Source: Kitasatospora sp. NBC_00458
GTDB lineage: Bacteria; Actinomycetota; Actinomycetes; Streptomycetales; Streptomycetaceae
Length of the DNA: 64,000 nt
Assembly: GCF_036013975.1 (NCBI RefSeq)
Contig: NZ_CP107904.1
Span: forward strand, 6,853,001-6,917,000
Direction: 5' to 3'
A program made the position numbers and the translations under genes. Within the stretch, counting starts at the first letter, position 1. Each line of letters opens with the position of its first letter. The notes under the pieces are model-generated. The model was not told the DNA's origin, searched no databases, and saw only the letters and a program-made list of their open reading frames with translations. Of this stretch, positions 48,896-58,344 are shown piece by piece.

Positions 48896-51118
48896 TCAGT
48901 CGGCCGCGGCCTCGGTGAGGCCGAAGCGGGTGTGGAGGCGGCGGAGGGGGGCCGGGGCCCACCAGTTGGCGTCACCGGCGAGACGCATCACGGCGGGCAG
49001 CAGGACGGCGCGGATGAGCAGCGCGTCGACCAGGACGGCGAGGGCGAGGCCGACGCCGAGCTCCTTGAGGAAGACGACCGATCCGGTGGCGTACACCGCG
49101 AAGGTCAGGGCCAGGATCCCGGCCGCCGCGGTGATCAGCGGAGCGCTGCGCTGGATGCCGGTGGCGACGGCCGTCCGGGTGTCGGCGCCGCGGTCGTGCT
49201 CCTCCTTGATCCGGGACACGATGAAGACCTCGTAGTCCATCGACAGCCCGTAGGCGATGCAGAACATCAGGATCGGGATGCTGGGCTCCATCGAGCCGGC
49301 CGAGGTGAAGTCGAGCAGGCCGGCCAGGTTGCCGTCCTGGAAGCCCCAGACCAGGGCGCCGAACATCACGGTGAGGCTGAGCAGGTTGGAGACGGTGGCC
49401 TTGGCGGGGATCAGCAGGCTGCCGGTCATCAGGAAGAGCAGGATGAAGGTCGGCACCAGGATCAGCCCGGCCACCAGCGGCAGGGCGGAGAGCAGGCCGG
49501 AGCGGAAGTCCGTCATGTCCGCCGGGAACCCGCCGACCTGGACCTGGTACGGCGCGCCCTCGTCCCGGACCTGGCCGACCAGGCCGGGCATGTCGCCGGC
49601 GAGCGCGGCCTCCTCCGGGATCACGGTGAGCCAGACGCCCGAGCCGGTGGCGAACCGGGCGGAGTCGGCGGTCGGGCCGGTGCGCAGCCGGCCGTCGGTG
49701 TAGGAGCCGGTGAAGGTGTCGACCTGGAAGACGCCGGGCAGGGCGGAGAGCTTGGCCGCGTAGGCGTCGGTCTGCCCGGTGGTCCCCTTCGGGTCGGCGA
49801 CACCGGTGGCGACGATCTGGAGGGCGTCGGTCTCACGGGCCGGGAAGCCGTCCCGGATCTGCTGCTGGACGACCCGGCTGGTGGCCTCGGCGGGCAGCAC
49901 CCGCTCGTCCGGCAGGCCGAACTTGACGCCCAGGAACGGCGCCCCGAGGAGCAGCAGCAGGGCGACCACGGCGGTGCCGAAGGCGAGCGGGCGGGCCATC
50001 ACCCGCTGGGTGAACCGGTACCAGCGGCCGTCCTCGACGGGGCCGGCTCCGGCGGCGTCCGGCCGCAGCACCCGGTGGCCGACGGCGGCGAGCGCGGCGG
50101 GCAGCAGGACCACGGCGCCGACGATCGCGGTGAGCACGACGAACACGCCCGCGTAGGCGAAGGAGCGCAGGAACGGGAACGGGAACGCGAACAGCGCGAG
50201 GAGCGAGATGGCCACCGTGATCCCGCTGAAGATCACCGTCCGGCCGGCCCGCTCGACGGCCCGCACCACGGCGGTGTGCTTGTCGTGGCCGGCGGCGCTC
50301 TCCTCGCGGAAGCGGGAGATCACGAACAGGCTGTAGTCGATGCCGAGGCCCAGGCCCATCACCAGGGCGAGGTTGGCGGCGAAGGTCGAGACCTCGGTGA
50401 ACAGGGTGACGCCGCGGAGCAGCGTCAGGGTGGCGAGCACCGAGAAGAGGCCCACGCCGATGGTCAGCCCGGCGGCCGACCAGCGGCGGTAGACGGCGAG
50501 CAGGAGGAGCAGCACGGCGGGCAGCACGATCGCCTCGGCGCCGAGGAAGTCCTTCCGGGCCTGGGCGCCGACCTGCCGGAAGACCTCGTCCTGGCCGCCG
50601 ACCTCGATCCTGACGTCGGCGGTCTCCCGGGTGAACTTCGGTGACAGGTCGGCGAGCCGCTCACGGGACTCGGTGGCGGTGCCGTCCAGCCAGGCCGTCA
50701 CGAGGGCCTTGGTCCGGTCGGTGGAGGCCAGCGCGGGGCTGTTGCCCTGCCCCCAGTAGGAGCCGGTGGTCCGGACGCCGGCCGAGGTGCCGAGTTCGGT
50801 GGCCAGGGCCTGGCCGGCCGCGGCGACGGCGGGGTCGTCGACGGTGCCGTGCTTGGCGGTGACCAGCAGGATCATGTTGGGGCTGCCGTGGCCGAACTCG
50901 CGGTGCAGCACCTCCGAGGCCCGGTCGGACTGCGAACCGGGCGCCTCGAAGCGCGAGAGGGAGAGCGCCTTCTGGGCGCCGGCGCCGAGGGCGGCGGCGA
51001 CCACCAGCAGCACGGTGCCCGTGATCAGGACCGCGCGCCGCCGGTCGACCAGCAGTCGGCCTAGCCTCCGCAACAGCGGCACCCGCTGGTCGGCCGCGGG
51101 TTCGAGGGTGAGCGTCAT
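48896..51118 (-). CDS. MMPL-family (RND superfamily) membrane transporter 1
   Basis: 740 residues with the MMPL layout: one N-terminal membrane helix (about 28-48), a periplasmic domain, a block of five helices, a second extracytoplasmic domain, and a second block of helices near the C-terminus. The family segment LGLGIDYSLFVISRFREE carries the Asp-Tyr typical of proton-driven MMPL proteins, and a matching YGLSMDYEVFIVSRIKEE occurs in the second half. MMPL proteins export lipids and hydrophobic metabolites. It is the last gene of the AfsA-type operon and a paralogue of 53568-55964. The start ATG at 51118 has GGAG 10 nt upstream. Confidence 0.93.
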   Translation of the reverse strand: MTLTLEPAADQRVPLLRRLGRLLVDRRRAVLITGTVLLVVAAALGAGAQKALSLSRFEAPGSQSDRASEVLHREFGHGSPNMILLVTAKHGTVDDPAVAAAGQALATELGTSAGVRTTGSYWGQGNSPALASTDRTKALVTAWLDGTATESRERLADLSPKFTRETADVRIEVGGQDEVFRQVGAQARKDFLGAEAIVLPAVLLLLLAVYRRWSAAGLTIGVGLFSVLATLTLLRGVTLFTEVSTFAANLALVMGLGLGIDYSLFVISRFREESAAGHDKHTAVVRAVERAGRTVIFSGITVAISLLALFAFPFPFLRSFAYAGVFVVLTAIVGAVVLLPAALAAVGHRVLRPDAAGAGPVEDGRWYRFTQRVMARPLAFGTAVVALLLLLGAPFLGVKFGLPDERVLPAEATSRVVQQQIRDGFPARETDALQIVATGVADPKGTTGQTDAYAAKLSALPGVFQVDTFTGSYTDGRLRTGPTADSARFATGSGVWLTVIPEEAALAGDMPGLVGQVRDEGAPYQVQVGGFPADMTDFRSGLLSALPLVAGLILVPTFILLFLMTGSLLIPAKATVSNLLSLTVMFGALVWGFQDGNLAGLLDFTSAGSMEPSIPILMFCIAYGLSMDYEVFIVSRIKEEHDRGADTRTAVATGIQRSAPLITAAAGILALTFAVYATGSVVFLKELGVGLALAVLVDALLIRAVLLPAVMRLAGDANWWAPAPLRRLHTRFGLTEAAAD

Positions 51119-51205
51119 GACAACTGGTCTCCAGACGTGAGGTGGTGGGGCGGTCGGTGCGCCCTGGTCGGGGCGCGCCGGTCGGCGGCCCGGTTCGCAG
51201 CCGGG

Positions 51206-52390
51206 TCAGCCCAGCTGGTGGCCCGCCAGCCAGTCGGCGAGGGCGGTGTGGACCTGGGGGGCGTTGCGGGCCATGCCCATGTAGTGCCCGGCGGCGGGGA
51301 CTTCGACCAGCTTGGTGTCGGTGGCCCCGGTGAACAGCGCGCGGTGCTCGGCACCGCCCTGGACCCGGGCGTCCTTCTCGCCGTAGAGGAACAGCACCGG
51401 GATCCTGATGTCCTTGATGTGCCGCATGTCGACCAGGACGGAGCCGAGCTGGGAGGCCATGTCCCCGCAGGGGTGCCGGTTCTGGTGCGGGGCGGAGAGG
51501 GCGAGGACGCCGGGCTCGGTGTCGTGGAAGTTGCCGGACTTGAACTCCTCGGTGCCGAGGTCGTAGTAGGCGTAGCCGCCGGGACCGCCGGCGCCGTCGA
51601 CCGCCGAGCCGCCGCGCAGGCAGGTCTGGAGGGAGGAGAAGAACCGGGCGTTGGCCTGCGGGGTGAGGCCGAGGTCGGTCCAGTCCATGACGACCAGGCC
51701 GTCGACGTCCTGGAAGGAGTAGGCCTCGATCTGGGAGACCTGGCTGCCGTTGGACTGGCCGGCCAGCACGACCTTGTCGAAGGGGACGGCGGCCTGGCCG
51801 GGCTGTTCGGTCCGGTAGCTGCCGGCCCGCAGCTGCTCGACGATCTGGTGGGCGATGTCGGCCTGGCCCCCGATGCAGCTGCCGAAGCCGTCCGGCTTGT
51901 CGCTGGCGCCGTAGCCGATCCGGTCGATGGTGAGGGAGGCGTGGCCCTTCTTGGCGAGTTCCTCGGTGTGGTGGTAGCCGGGCGCGTCGAGGCGCCAGTA
52001 CCACTCGCCGGCCGCGATGCCGTGTTCGTAGAGGGTGACGGCGCGCTTGCCGGCGCCGCCGTCGATGACCGCCTTGGGTGCGGTGAGGTGGCCGCTGACC
52101 TGGTAGGTCTTGCCGTCCACGGGGCAGGCGGCGAGGGTGCGGTTGACGTTCTGCACGGTGAAGCGGACCGGGATGTCGACGATGTTCTCGGCGGCCAGCC
52201 GGGTCTTGGTGTCGGCGGCGGCCTGTTCGGCGCCCGGCGGCAGTGCGGCGGGGCCGGTGGCGGGGCCCGTGGCCGAGGTGCCGGGCGCGGCGGGGGCGTC
52301 CGAGCGGGCCGCGACGGCGACCACCGCGGGGGACAGGGCGAGCAGCGCGGCCACGACGGTCAGCAGGGCGGCTTTCCTGGAACGGGGCAC
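51206..52390 (-). CDS. Secreted alpha/beta hydrolase (lipase/esterase-like)
   Basis: 394 residues starting at GTG 52390, with AAAGGG 8 nt upstream. The first about 30 residues (MPRSRKAALLTVVAALLALS...) form a Sec-type signal peptide, so the enzyme acts outside the membrane. The nucleophile elbow is GQSNG and a C-terminal AAGHY supplies the His. The fold region LYEHGIAAGEWYWR is the oxyanion side. Another possible start is GTG 52537. It overlaps the upstream stop as GTGA, like other joints in this operon, and adds a Pro/Ala/Asp-rich tail coded by a 9-nt tandem repeat (about 52489-52520). I prefer 52390 because of the signal peptide. It may hydrolyse or activate the molecule exported by the flanking MMPL proteins; this is inference. 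Confidence 0.85.
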   Translation of the reverse strand: MPRSRKAALLTVVAALLALSPAVVAVAARSDAPAAPGTSATGPATGPAALPPGAEQAAADTKTRLAAENIVDIPVRFTVQNVNRTLAACPVDGKTYQVSGHLTAPKAVIDGGAGKRAVTLYEHGIAAGEWYWRLDAPGYHHTEELAKKGHASLTIDRIGYGASDKPDGFGSCIGGQADIAHQIVEQLRAGSYRTEQPGQAAVPFDKVVLAGQSNGSQVSQIEAYSFQDVDGLVVMDWTDLGLTPQANARFFSSLQTCLRGGSAVDGAGGPGGYAYYDLGTEEFKSGNFHDTEPGVLALSAPHQNRHPCGDMASQLGSVLVDMRHIKDIRIPVLFLYGEKDARVQGGAEHRALFTGATDTKLVEVPAAGHYMGMARNAPQVHTALADWLAGHQLG

Positions 52391-52533
52391 GGTCGCGGCC
52401 CTTTCGTTGTGCGGGGAGGGGGGTGGGTCCGGGAGGGAGCGGGAGTCGTCGGCGGAGCGGGGGCCGGTGGCGGCGGGCGCGGGACCGGCCGGGTCGGCCG
52501 GGTCGGCCGGGTCGGTCGACGGGACGGGGGGTG

Positions 52534-53568
52534 TCACGACGCCACCCGCCCCTGCTCCCGGTACCAGCTCGCCTCGTCGCTCAGGGTCTGGGCCAACGGG
52601 CGGAAGGTGACGCCGAGTTCCTTCTGCGCCCGGGCGGAGGAGAGCCGGGTCCGGGTGCCGTCGAGCAGCACCCGGACCCCCTCCCGCGTGGCCACCGGCG
52701 GTCGGCCGCGCAGCTTGGCGCCGTACTCCAGCGCGGTCGCGAAGGCGAGCGCCGCCCCGGCCGGGATCTGCCGGGGCGGGGTGGCACCGGTGGCGGCGGC
52801 GATGCCGGTGACGAGGTCGTGCAGGCCGTACCAGGAGCCGGCCACGACGTAGCGCCGCAGTCCGATGCCGTGGGTCAGGGCGCGGACGCAGGCCGCGGCG
52901 ACGTCGCGGGCGTCCACGACGTGGTTCCCGGCCCGGGGGACGGCGCGCAGTTCGCCCTGCGCGACGGCGAGGAAGAGCCGGCCGGCCGAGGTGGGTCCGG
53001 CGTCGCCCGGGCCCCACATCCAGCCGGGCAGCACCAGGGGGACGGTGAGCTGCTCGCGGGCGCAGAACTCGGCGATGGCCTGTTCGGCGCGGACCTTGCT
53101 GGCCCGGTACCCGTTGCGCTGCCAGTCGGCGGGCGGCGGGGTGTTCTCGTCGGCGGGGAACTCGGTGCTGCCCCGGCCGATGGTGTTGATCGAGCTGGTG
53201 TGGACGACCCGGCGCACCCCGGCGTCGACGGCCTCGCGGAGCAGCGTGGCGACCGCGTCGACGTTGACGGCGTGCAGCCGGCCCAGGTCGGGCTGCGGCT
53301 GGTAGTACTCCCGGAAGTAGGCGGCGGTGTGGACGATTCCGCTCGCGCCGGGCAGCGCCCGGCGGTAGTCGGCGGGGTCGGTGATGTCGCCGGCCAGCAC
53401 GGAGAGCCGTTCGTCGGCGGGCAGCAGCCGTCCGGCCTTGTCCCGGTCCCGGACCAGGGCGGTCACCTCGTGGCCGGCGGCGAGCAGGGCGCGGACCACG
53501 GCGCCGCCGAGCAGTCCGGTGGCGCCGGTGACCACGATGCGGCCCGGCGGGGTGCGGACGTCGGTCAT
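52534..53568 (-). CDS. NAD(P)-dependent epimerase/reductase (extended SDR)
   Basis: 344 residues. N-terminal GATGLLGGAVVRALL is the NAD(P)-binding loop, HTSSINTIG carries the active-site Ser, and YRASK is the YxxxK catalytic pair. The layout matches extended SDRs of the dihydroflavonol-reductase/3-beta-HSD type, which reduce ketones or epimerise sugar-like substrates. The start ATG at 53568 shares one base with the stop of the preceding MMPL gene and has AAGGAG 5 nt upstream, so it is translationally coupled. In an AfsA-type pathway a ketone or enoyl reduction is required, which makes this the natural candidate reductase. Confidence 0.9.
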   Translation of the reverse strand: MTDVRTPPGRIVVTGATGLLGGAVVRALLAAGHEVTALVRDRDKAGRLLPADERLSVLAGDITDPADYRRALPGASGIVHTAAYFREYYQPQPDLGRLHAVNVDAVATLLREAVDAGVRRVVHTSSINTIGRGSTEFPADENTPPPADWQRNGYRASKVRAEQAIAEFCAREQLTVPLVLPGWMWGPGDAGPTSAGRLFLAVAQGELRAVPRAGNHVVDARDVAAACVRALTHGIGLRRYVVAGSWYGLHDLVTGIAAATGATPPRQIPAGAALAFATALEYGAKLRGRPPVATREGVRVLLDGTRTRLSSARAQKELGVTFRPLAQTLSDEASWYREQGRVAS

Positions 53569-55964
53569 CAGGACTCCTTCGCGGTGAGGACGGCGCCGGA
53601 CCCGGTGTCGGGGCCGGGCGGGGCGGCGGGATCGGATGCGGCGGCGTGATCGGGATCGGTGGCGGGATCGGATGCGGCGCCGGGTGCCGCCCCGGCGGGA
53701 CCGGCCGCACCGGCGGCGGTCTCCGGGGCGAGCGGCTCCTCGCGCAGCCCGAACCGCTCCTGGAACCGCTTCAGCGGCGCCGGCGCCCACCAGGTGGCGT
53801 GGCCGCCGAGGGCCATCACCGCGGGGACGAGCAGGCAGCGCACCACGGTCGCGTCGACGAGCACGGCGAGCGCCACACCGAGGCCGAGCATCTTGGTGTT
53901 GGTGATCCGGCTGGTGCCGATCGCCACCAGCACCACCGAGAGGATCAGCGCCGCGGCGGTGATCAGCCCGCCGGTGTGCTGGATGCCGTCGGCGACGGCC
54001 TTGCGCGGGTCGCGCCCGCGCCCGTACTCCTCCTTGACCCGGGAGAGCAGGAAGACGCCGTAGTCCATCGAGAGGCCGAAGGCGACGCAGAACATCAGCA
54101 CCGGCAGGGTGGTCTCGACCGCGCCGGTCGGGGTGAAGCCGAGCAGTCCGGAGAGGTGGCCGTCCTGGAAGACCCAGACGACGACGCCGAACATCGCGGT
54201 CAGGCTGAGCGCGTTCAGCAGCACCGCCTGGAGCGGGATCAGCAGGCTGCCGGTGAGCAGGAAGACCAGCACCAGGGTGGCCACCGCGATCAGCGCGCCG
54301 GCCGGCAGCAGCCGCACCGCGATGGCGTGCTTGCTGTCCACCAGGGTGGCCGCCTGGCCGCCGACCGAGGGCCGGAGCGCCGGGAAGTCGGCGCCGGCCC
54401 GGCGGATCTCGCCGACCAGGTCCTGGTTGGCCTGGGAGACGTCGCCGCGGTCGGAGACGGGCACCACCGAGAGGTGGCCGAGGCCGTCGGCGGAGCGGAG
54501 GCTGTCGGCCGGGCCCGCGTCGCCGGAGGTGACGCCCCGCTCGTAGCCGCCGATCGGGGTGGAGACCTCGGTGACGCCGGGCAGGCCGGAGAGCCGGGCG
54601 GCGAAGCGGGCGAGCGCGTCGCGCTCCGGGCCGGGGATGGTGCCGTTGCCGGCGGCGCCGGTGTGCACCACCACGTCGATGACGCCGGTGGCGCTGGCGG
54701 TGAAGCCGTCCCGGATGGACTGCTGGACCACCCGGGACTCGGAGGCGGTGGGCAGCTGGCGGTCGTCGGCGGCGGCGAACTGGACGCGCAGGAACGGCAG
54801 TCCGGCGAGCAGCAGCAGGGCCGTGATGCCGAGCGCGAACAGCGGGGCGCGCCGCATCACCAGGGTGGCGGTGCGGTGCCAGCCGGCGCCGGGCTCCCGG
54901 TCCGGCCGGGCGGTCCGGCGGCCCGGCAGCCTGATCTTCAGCGCGTCGATCCGGCCGCCCAGCAGGGTGAGCAGCGCGGGCAGCAGGACGAGGGCCGCGG
55001 CGGCGGCGATCAGCACCACGGAGATGCCCGCGTACGCGAAGGAACGCAGGAAGTAGAGCGGGAAGAGCAGCATCGCGGAGAGCGAGACCGCGACGGTCAG
55101 CGCGGAGAACAGCACCGCGCGGCCGGCGGTGGCGAGGGTCGTGGCGACGGCCTCGCGGACCTCCAGCCCGCGGTCGCGCTCCTCGCGGAAGCGGCGCACG
55201 ATGAGCAGCGCGTAGTCGATGGCGAGGCCGAGGCCGAGCGCGGTGGTGAGGTTCTGCGCGAACACCGAGACCTCGGTGAACCCGGTGATGACCCGCAGTG
55301 CCGCGTTGGTGCCGAGGATCGCGCAGATCCCGACGGCGAGCGGCAGCAGGGCGGCGACCAGGCCGCGGAAGACCAGCACCAGGATCAACAGGGTGATCGG
55401 CAGCGCGATCAGCTCGGCCCGCGCCAGGTCGTCGGCGATGGTGGCCTGCATCTCCTCGCGCACGGCGACGGTGCCGCCGAGCCGGACGTCCAGCGCCTCC
55501 AGGCCGGCCGGGCTGCCGCGGTAGTGCGGGGCGATCCGGTCGAAGACCTCCTTGGCGTGGTTCTCGTCGCCCTCGATGTGGGCGAGGATCAGCGCCTTGC
55601 TCCGGTCGGTGGAGCGGAGTTCGTCGACGCCGGTCTGCCAGTAGGAGGTGACGCCGACGACCTCGGGCTCGAAGGCGAGCCGCTCGCCGAGCCGGGCGCC
55701 CGCCAGGGCGGCCGTGGGGGCGTCGACCGAACCGCCGGCCTTCGCCGAGACCTCCAGGACGAGGTTCGGCGAACTGGCCGGGAAGGACCGCTCCAGCAGT
55801 GCGGCGGCGTGCGCCGACTCGGAGGCCGGGTCGCTGGTGCCGCCGTTGTGCAGGCGGTCGGTGACACCGGCGCCCACGACCAGCGCGTTGACCAGGAAGA
55901 TCACCACGAAGAGGAGGGCGGACCAGGGCCGGGCGGTGACCGCCCGGCCGAGTCGCTTGAGCAT
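53568..55964 (-). CDS. MMPL-family (RND superfamily) membrane transporter 2
   Basis: 798 residues from ATG 55964, which has GAGG 6 nt upstream. The in-frame GTG at 55976 would overlap the previous stop as GTGA and is a fair alternative. It has the same topology as the other MMPL protein: first helix about 15-35, LGLAIDYALLIVRRFREE in the first membrane block and FGLSMDYGVFLLSRVKEE in the second. The C-terminal about 50 residues are Pro/Ala/Asp-rich low complexity. Two MMPL paralogues in one operon suggest either a heteromeric exporter or two steps of export of a hydrophobic product. Confidence 0.93.
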   Translation of the reverse strand: MLKRLGRAVTARPWSALLFVVIFLVNALVVGAGVTDRLHNGGTSDPASESAHAAALLERSFPASSPNLVLEVSAKAGGSVDAPTAALAGARLGERLAFEPEVVGVTSYWQTGVDELRSTDRSKALILAHIEGDENHAKEVFDRIAPHYRGSPAGLEALDVRLGGTVAVREEMQATIADDLARAELIALPITLLILVLVFRGLVAALLPLAVGICAILGTNAALRVITGFTEVSVFAQNLTTALGLGLAIDYALLIVRRFREERDRGLEVREAVATTLATAGRAVLFSALTVAVSLSAMLLFPLYFLRSFAYAGISVVLIAAAAALVLLPALLTLLGGRIDALKIRLPGRRTARPDREPGAGWHRTATLVMRRAPLFALGITALLLLAGLPFLRVQFAAADDRQLPTASESRVVQQSIRDGFTASATGVIDVVVHTGAAGNGTIPGPERDALARFAARLSGLPGVTEVSTPIGGYERGVTSGDAGPADSLRSADGLGHLSVVPVSDRGDVSQANQDLVGEIRRAGADFPALRPSVGGQAATLVDSKHAIAVRLLPAGALIAVATLVLVFLLTGSLLIPLQAVLLNALSLTAMFGVVVWVFQDGHLSGLLGFTPTGAVETTLPVLMFCVAFGLSMDYGVFLLSRVKEEYGRGRDPRKAVADGIQHTGGLITAAALILSVVLVAIGTSRITNTKMLGLGVALAVLVDATVVRCLLVPAVMALGGHATWWAPAPLKRFQERFGLREEPLAPETAAGAAGPAGAAPGAASDPATDPDHAAASDPAAPPGPDTGSGAVLTAKES

Positions 55965-55972
55965 CGGGTACC

Positions 55973-57604
55973 TCACGGAGCGGGGGTGGCGGAGCGCTGC
56001 CCGGTCGGCAGCGCGGAGAGCAACTCGCCCACCCGGCCGGGCCGGTCCAGGGCGACGACCCGGCCCACCACCCCGTCCGGGCGGAGGTAGCAGGCCAGGC
56101 CCGCCGCCCCCGGCCGCCCGGCGCCGGGCAGCCGGCCGGCCGCGAGGTCGTACGCCGCCGGCCCCGCCGGGACGGGCGCGGGCCCGTCCGGCGGGAGCAG
56201 CAGCAGGACGTCGGCGAGGTCGCGCACGCCGCGCCGGGTCAGCTCGGTGGCGGCCTCCTCGGCCGCCGTCGCGGCCCCCGGCCCGGATCCCGCGACCAGC
56301 ACGGCGTGCCGGCCGGTCGCGAGGTACCGGTGAAGGGTGGTTGCCGTGGCCCCGCCGATCGGGTCGAGGGGGGTGTCACCGAGCCGTCGTCCGGGGGTGG
56401 GACCACCCGGCGCGGGCGTGCGCGTGACGGCCGGACTGGCCGTCAGATCGAGGTCCAGCTGGGCGAGTTCCGGAACGATGCGACGTTCCAGGGCGCCACT
56501 GCGGGACAGGGTGCCGAGCAGTAGGTCGCGCAGGGCGCGGGCCGGCCGGGGCTTCAGCAGCCAGAGCTTGGTCTGCCGTTCCGAGTTGCGGACGGCCTTG
56601 GCCGAGGTGGGGCGGCGTTCCGGGTCGTAGCTGTCCAGCAGCTCCGGAGCGGCGCCGCGCAGCACGGCGGCCAGCTTCCAGCCGAGGTCGAAGCCGTCCT
56701 GGACACCGGTGTTGAGGCCCTGGCCGCCGGCCGGGCTGTGGGCGTGCGCGGCGTCGCCGGCCAGGAAGACCGGGCCGTGCCGGAACCGGGCGGCCACCTT
56801 GGTGTGCACCCGGAACCGGCTGGTCCACCAGGTCTCCTCGATGGTCCAGCGGCCCCGGCCGCGGGCGTCCAGGAGCTGCTGGAGCTCGGCGTCGTCCGGC
56901 GGGCCGGTCCGGTTGCCCGGGGGCAGGTCGAAGAAGACCCGGTGGCCGCCCTCGGGCAGCGCGACCAGGACGAGCACGCCGTCCGGGCTGAGGTGGTACT
57001 GCGCCTCGGTGGGCGGCAGGTCGCCCTTGACCCGGCCGTCGCCGAGCACGAACTCCCGGTCGTAGCTGTTGCCTTCGAACGGGATGCCGAGCGCCTCGCG
57101 GACCGTGCTGCGGACCCCGTCGGCGCCGATCACCCACGGGACGGCGACGGTCTCGACCGCGCCGCCGGCCGTCTCCATCCGGACCACGGCCCGGTCGCCG
57201 GCCGTCTCCACCGAGGTGATCCGGGTGGCCCACTCGACCCGGCCGCCGAGGTCGAGCAGCCGCTCGTAGAGCAGTTCCTCGGTGACGGGCTGCGGGACGC
57301 ACAGCGGCCCGGGGAAGCGGGTGTCCGTCAGGGTGCCGAACGAGACGCCGGCCAGCCGGCGCCCGTTGGACCAGTAGGAGGCGCCGCTGAGCGGCAGGGC
57401 CCGCTCGGCGACCGGCTCGGCCACGCCGAGCCGGTGCAGCGCCTCCAGCGCGCCGCTCCACATCACCAGGGCCTTGGGCTCGGCGGTGAAGCACTCCCGG
57501 CGGTCCACCAGGCGGACCGGAACGCCGTGCTGGAGCAGTGTGCAGGCCGCGGTGAGGCCGGTGGGGCCGGCGCCCACGACGAGGACCTGCGGCGGTGCCG
57601 TCAT
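55973..57604 (-). CDS. FAD-dependent aromatic-hydroxylase-type monooxygenase
   Basis: 543 residues of the PheA/TfdB class. The Rossmann motif VLVVGAGPTGL is at the start, the DG motif is in VIGADGVRSTVR (about 160), and the GD motif is in FLAGDAAHAHSPAGGQG with LNTGVQD following (about 290). The C-terminal about 130 residues match the thioredoxin-like tail of this class. It uses FAD, NAD(P)H and oxygen to hydroxylate aromatic or enol-like rings, or to carry out Baeyer-Villiger-type steps. ATG 57604 overlaps the HAD stop by ATGA and has GGGAGGG 8 nt upstream. An oxygenase acting on an AfsA product would be unusual in textbook butyrolactone pathways. Confidence 0.92.
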   Translation of the reverse strand: MTAPPQVLVVGAGPTGLTAACTLLQHGVPVRLVDRRECFTAEPKALVMWSGALEALHRLGVAEPVAERALPLSGASYWSNGRRLAGVSFGTLTDTRFPGPLCVPQPVTEELLYERLLDLGGRVEWATRITSVETAGDRAVVRMETAGGAVETVAVPWVIGADGVRSTVREALGIPFEGNSYDREFVLGDGRVKGDLPPTEAQYHLSPDGVLVLVALPEGGHRVFFDLPPGNRTGPPDDAELQQLLDARGRGRWTIEETWWTSRFRVHTKVAARFRHGPVFLAGDAAHAHSPAGGQGLNTGVQDGFDLGWKLAAVLRGAAPELLDSYDPERRPTSAKAVRNSERQTKLWLLKPRPARALRDLLLGTLSRSGALERRIVPELAQLDLDLTASPAVTRTPAPGGPTPGRRLGDTPLDPIGGATATTLHRYLATGRHAVLVAGSGPGAATAAEEAATELTRRGVRDLADVLLLLPPDGPAPVPAGPAAYDLAAGRLPGAGRPGAAGLACYLRPDGVVGRVVALDRPGRVGELLSALPTGQRSATPAP

Positions 57605-58344
57605 CGGAGCGTCCCTCCCGCCGGTCGGCCGAGCTCCTCCACCAGGGGGTGTCCGAGCCGGCTGGAGACCTCCCGCAGGGCCTGGGCGGTCAGCTGCTCG
57701 GAGACGTCCCGGACGGTCTGCGCGGTGTTCTCGAAGAGCACCGCGCGGAAGCCGAGCCGCCGGGCGGCGTCGATGTTCTCCGCGGTGTCGTCGATGAAGA
57801 GGCAGCGCTCGGCCGGGGTGTCCAGCCGGGCGAGCAGCCGCAGGTACAGTTCGGCGTCCGGCTTGCGGACCCGCTCGGCCGAGGAGTCGACGACCACGTC
57901 GAACAGCTCCGCCACCGGGAGGGTGGCCCGCCACCGCGGGCCCCACTCCACGACGTTGTTGGTGAGCAGCGCGATCCGGTAGCCGGAGGACTTCAACTGG
58001 AGCGCGAAGTCCACCAGTTCGGAGTTGGCCCGGCGGCCCTGGAACCAGAGCTCGCCGAACGGCCGGTCCCCGAGGACCGCCCCGGAGCCGGGCGGCAGCT
58101 CGGCCAGCAGGCGCTCGGTGAACTCCCGCTCGGTGATCGCCGCGACCTCCAGCTCGGCCATCGGGCTGATCCCGTGGCGCTTGGTGGCGGCGGCGAAGGC
58201 GGTGCCGATGGTCTGCAGGTCCAGGCCGGTGCGCGCGCCGAACTCGGTGAAGGTCTCGGCGAGCGGGTTGGTCAGGACGCCGCCGTAGTCGAGGACCACG
58301 GTGTCGATGCCCCCGGTGGGCGGGGCGAGCCGGTTCAGATCCAC
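57601..58344 (-). CDS. HAD-superfamily hydrolase, probable phosphatase
   Basis: 247 residues. Motif I is DYGGVL (nucleophile Asp about residue 20), motif II LLTNN, motif III Lys in RKPDAELY, motif IV FIDDTAEN. The second Asp of the common DxD motif is Gly, a variant also known in active HAD phosphatases such as the DLGNV type. GTG at 58344 is chosen because GAGG lies 7 nt upstream. It overlaps the end of the afsA-like gene by 10 nt, so the two are coupled. AfsA enzymes condense a beta-ketoacyl group with dihydroxyacetone phosphate, so a phosphatase is the expected next enzyme, as MmfP is in methylenomycin-furan synthesis. Confidence 0.9.
   Translation of the reverse strand: MDLNRLAPPTGGIDTVVLDYGGVLTNPLAETFTEFGARTGLDLQTIGTAFAAATKRHGISPMAELEVAAITEREFTERLLAELPPGSGAVLGDRPFGELWFQGRRANSELVDFALQLKSSGYRIALLTNNVVEWGPRWRATLPVAELFDVVVDSSAERVRKPDAELYLRLLARLDTPAERCLFIDDTAENIDAARRLGFRAVLFENTAQTVRDVSEQLTAQALREVSSRLGHPLVEELGRPAGGTLR

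Noticed and set aside
52489..52520. CRISPR-like or VNTR array
   Set aside because: Only about three 9-nt GGGTCGGCC units without spacers; a simple low-complexity repeat.
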